Positions 44,734 to 46,723 of a stretch of 46,723 bases of DNA are shown here, one piece after another (within the stretch, counting starts at the first letter, position 1; each line of letters starts with the position of its first letter). The notes below the pieces were generated by a model. It was given only the letters and a program-made list of their open reading frames with translations, was not told the DNA's origin and did not search any database. The stretch is from contig JAKQJG010000268.1 in assembly GCA_029561305.1 (NCBI GenBank), positions 1 through 46,723 of the forward strand, read 5' to 3'. The translations under genes were made by a program, and so were the position numbers. The stretch is from Bacteroidota bacterium (GTDB lineage: Bacteria > Bacteroidota > Bacteroidia > Chitinophagales > Chitinophagaceae).

Positions 44734-45924
44734 ATGCAAAAAGAACTCAGGGAGGCATTTAATAAAAATTTCAGTGATGAAAAATATGCGGCATACGTAG
44801 AAAGAATTGAGAACCTGCATCCGGGATCCCTTGATTTCAGGAACGCAGAAACACCCATTTTTGTGCCGAAAGACTTTACACAAAAAATGCTCGATGCCTG
44901 CGAGGATATCATCGATGTGATTGTACAACCCGGTTTTTTGTCCCTAACAGAAAGGGCTATCCCAAAAGACATCGTGGTACAAAATGAAACAGCTTACTCA
45001 GACTTCATCGCGTTTGATTTTGGGGTTTGTGAAAATGAAAAAGGGGAACTGGAGCCTCAGTTAATAGAAATGCAGGGCTTCCCTACCCTTTTTGCTTTCC
45101 AGGTATTTCACACCAGGTTTACAAGAGAATATGCTGAAGTGCCCTCTTCGCATGATGCCTACTTAAACAATTATAATGAAGAAACGTACCTGCAATTATT
45201 AAAAGAGATCATTATTGGTGATGAAAATCCGGAAAATGTGATACTGCTGGAAATTTATCCCGAACTGCAAAAAACAAGGATCGATTTTTATTGTACTGAA
45301 AACACCCTGGGTTTAAAAACGGTTTGTCTTACCAAACTCATACCAGAAGGGAATAAGCTATTTTATGAAAACAACGGCCGGAAAATTCAAGTAAAGAGAA
45401 TTTATAACCGGTTGATATTTGACGACCTGCATCAACAAAAAGACCTGGGAAATATCATTGATTTTAAACATCCCTGGGAAGTAGAATGGGTGTCTCATCC
45501 CAATTGGTTTTACAGGATCAGTAAGTTTACTTTGCCATTGATCAATAACCGCTATGTACCAAAAACTGTTTTTTTAAACGAGTTAAAAGAAATACCTGCT
45601 GACCTGGAAAACTATGTATTAAAGCCACTGTTCTCCTTTGCAGGTATGGGTGTGGTAATTGATGTGACCAAAGATGATATTGAAAAAGTGAAAGACCCGG
45701 AAAACTGGATATTGCAGCGGAAAGTAAAATATGCTGACGTGATACAAACTCCGGACATTCCTGCCAAAGCAGAGATCAGGTTGTTTTACTTCTGGAAAAA
45801 AGGATGGGCCAGACCCGTAGGTACACATAACCTGTCACGATTAAGCAAAGGAAAAATGATCGGTACCCGGTACAACAAAGACAAAGAATGGGTAGGTGGA
45901 ACCGTATCATTTTTTGAAAAATAA
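44734..45924 (+). CDS. permuted ATP-grasp-like protein (carboxylate-amine ligase type)
   Basis: Soluble protein of 396 residues. The fold looks like a circularly permuted ATP-grasp of the glutathionylspermidine synthase-like group: FIAFDFGVCENEKGELEPQLIEMQGFPTLFAFQ matches the substrate-side metal site with its conserved E.Q and F, and LENYVLKPLFSFAGMGVVIDV is the ATP-binding lysine and glycine-rich loop, followed by WILQRKV and AEIRLFYFW, typical of the nucleotide- and metal-binding half. Such enzymes couple ATP to an amide or peptide bond. Its substrates are unknown. The ATG at 44734 is right after an inverted repeat; the CHAD-like gene begins 10 bp after its stop. Confidence 0.75.
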   Translation: MQKELREAFNKNFSDEKYAAYVERIENLHPGSLDFRNAETPIFVPKDFTQKMLDACEDIIDVIVQPGFLSLTERAIPKDIVVQNETAYSDFIAFDFGVCENEKGELEPQLIEMQGFPTLFAFQVFHTRFTREYAEVPSSHDAYLNNYNEETYLQLLKEIIIGDENPENVILLEIYPELQKTRIDFYCTENTLGLKTVCLTKLIPEGNKLFYENNGRKIQVKRIYNRLIFDDLHQQKDLGNIIDFKHPWEVEWVSHPNWFYRISKFTLPLINNRYVPKTVFLNELKEIPADLENYVLKPLFSFAGMGVVIDVTKDDIEKVKDPENWILQRKVKYADVIQTPDIPAKAEIRLFYFWKKGWARPVGTHNLSRLSKGKMIGTRYNKDKEWVGGTVSFFEK

Positions 45925-45934
45925 AAAATATATT

Positions 45935-46723
45935 ATGCAGAAAGGAGCAGCACGTTTTAATTTTTTTCTTGGTGAGTTAGAAACCCTGATCGCCAAAGCG
46001 GATACACAAAAGAACCCGGCATTATTTCTTTACAGGAACAATGCCCGTACACCGCTGTTTATGCTGGAAGGTCTGTGTAAACTCTATGAAGAACTGCACA
46101 ACAAAAAAAAGTTTGGCAAGCTAAAAGAACATTTTAAGTTGCTGGAAGATGGTCTCGGCGCTATTGACTATTATGATGCAATTGCAAAAAACTTATCGGC
46201 CAACAAAAAAATATCCAAATCCATTATACAGTACCTGCAGGCCCAAACAAGGGAAAAGATACAGCACCTGAATGATGTACTGGCGGATAAAAAATGGGTG
46301 GACAGCAACAACGAACGCATCACAAAAATAAAAAAGAAAGTAGAGGACGCCGGTTGGATGGACGAGGAAAAAGAAACCACAGCAATTCATCTGTTTTATA
46401 ATCAATCCATAGAAGAAATTATCGAATTCACCCACAGCACGGCTTATCACTTTGACAATATGGAGGAAGATGTGCATGAATTAAGAAGAAAACTCCGTTG
46501 GTTAAGTATCTATCCCAGGGCATTGCAGGGCGCTATACAACTGGCTGGCAATAATAGAAAGCAAAAAAATCTTGCGAAATACCAGACCAAAGAAATATTA
46601 ACTTCTCCATTTAATACCATGCCGGATGCAGGTGACTGTAAACACTTTTTGCTGCTGAACAAGGATCGCTTTTATGCCCTCAGCTGGCTTATAGACTCAT
46701 TGGGCAAATTAAAAGACAGCGGC
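45935..46723 (+). CDS. CHAD-like helical protein (partial, runs past window end)
   Basis: An open frame of 263 codons continues to the last base, so the C-terminus is missing. The start ATG at 45935 is 10 bp after the preceding stop. The protein is all-helical and rich in Lys and Glu. The motif LYRNNARTPLFMLEGL (about 32-47) and VHELRRKLRWLSIY (about 180-193) resemble the two repeated basic helices of CHAD domains, which bind polyphosphate in other systems; a D-containing turn (LGAIDYYD) follows the first one in the expected place. The first copy lacks the usual His, so the assignment is tentative. It is probably cotranscribed with the ATP-grasp-like gene. Confidence 0.65.
   Translation, partial: MQKGAARFNFFLGELETLIAKADTQKNPALFLYRNNARTPLFMLEGLCKLYEELHNKKKFGKLKEHFKLLEDGLGAIDYYDAIAKNLSANKKISKSIIQYLQAQTREKIQHLNDVLADKKWVDSNNERITKIKKKVEDAGWMDEEKETTAIHLFYNQSIEEIIEFTHSTAYHFDNMEEDVHELRRKLRWLSIYPRALQGAIQLAGNNRKQKNLAKYQTKEILTSPFNTMPDAGDCKHFLLLNKDRFYALSWLIDSLGKLKDSG

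Overview
The window looks like a chromosomal segment from a Bacteroidota bacterium, most likely Chitinophagaceae-like; this is inferred from gene families and base composition, not from a database match. Pointers to the phylum are two giant cell-surface proteins ending in the gliding-motility-associated (type IX secretion, type B) C-terminal domain, SprB-like and PKD repeats, DUF2027-Smr, DUF4254 and DUF2911 proteins, a small protein usually mislabelled phosphoribosylpyrophosphate synthetase, and almost no Shine-Dalgarno sites. No rRNA, tRNA, CRISPR array, insertion sequence or prophage was seen. Thirty-five CDS with good support, one short speculative ORF, and clear intrinsic terminators account for most of the sequence.

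Layout. 0.2-9.7 kb: a secreted fusion of a degenerate gingipain-like domain with a PQQ-type sugar dehydrogenase-like domain, then a minus-strand run (Smr protein, amino acid permease, short-chain polyprenyl diphosphate synthase, RNase R, and a possible 41-residue ORF upstream of RNase R). 9.9-20.1 kb: a plus-strand run (MFS transporter, small conserved protein, glycosylasparaginase, CutC, Skp/OmpH chaperone, second permease, DUF4254, glycosyltransferase family 9, GluQ-like synthetase, secreted metalloprotease). 20.1-26.1 kb: secreted FKBP isomerase, DUF1761 membrane protein, DUF2911 protein, dCMP deaminase, a VanZ-reminiscent membrane protein, and an ECF sigma factor with its membrane partner. 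26.1-32.5 kb: imidazolonepropionase, a divergent MurC-like ligase, a Tet-like MFS exporter, and a compact minus-strand cluster of small proteins including a bacterial acyl-CoA-binding protein. 32.6-43.4 kb: two giant repeat-built surface proteins (14 PKD repeats; 16 SprB-like repeats). 43.7 kb to the end: a class I glutamine amidotransferase, a permuted ATP-grasp-like protein, and a CHAD-like protein cut by the window edge.

How the genes relate. Most of the window is housekeeping plus envelope biology: periplasmic folding (Skp, FKBP), envelope glycan or peptidoglycan handling (GT9, Mur ligase), isoprenoid supply, and exported proteins. The most interesting accessory signals are the amidotransferase, ATP-grasp and CHAD-like group at the right end, the pseudo-gingipain and dehydrogenase fusion at the left end, a two-unit (474 bp) higher-order repeat inside the SprB-like protein, and degenerate 7-bp tandem repeats upstream of several plus-strand genes.
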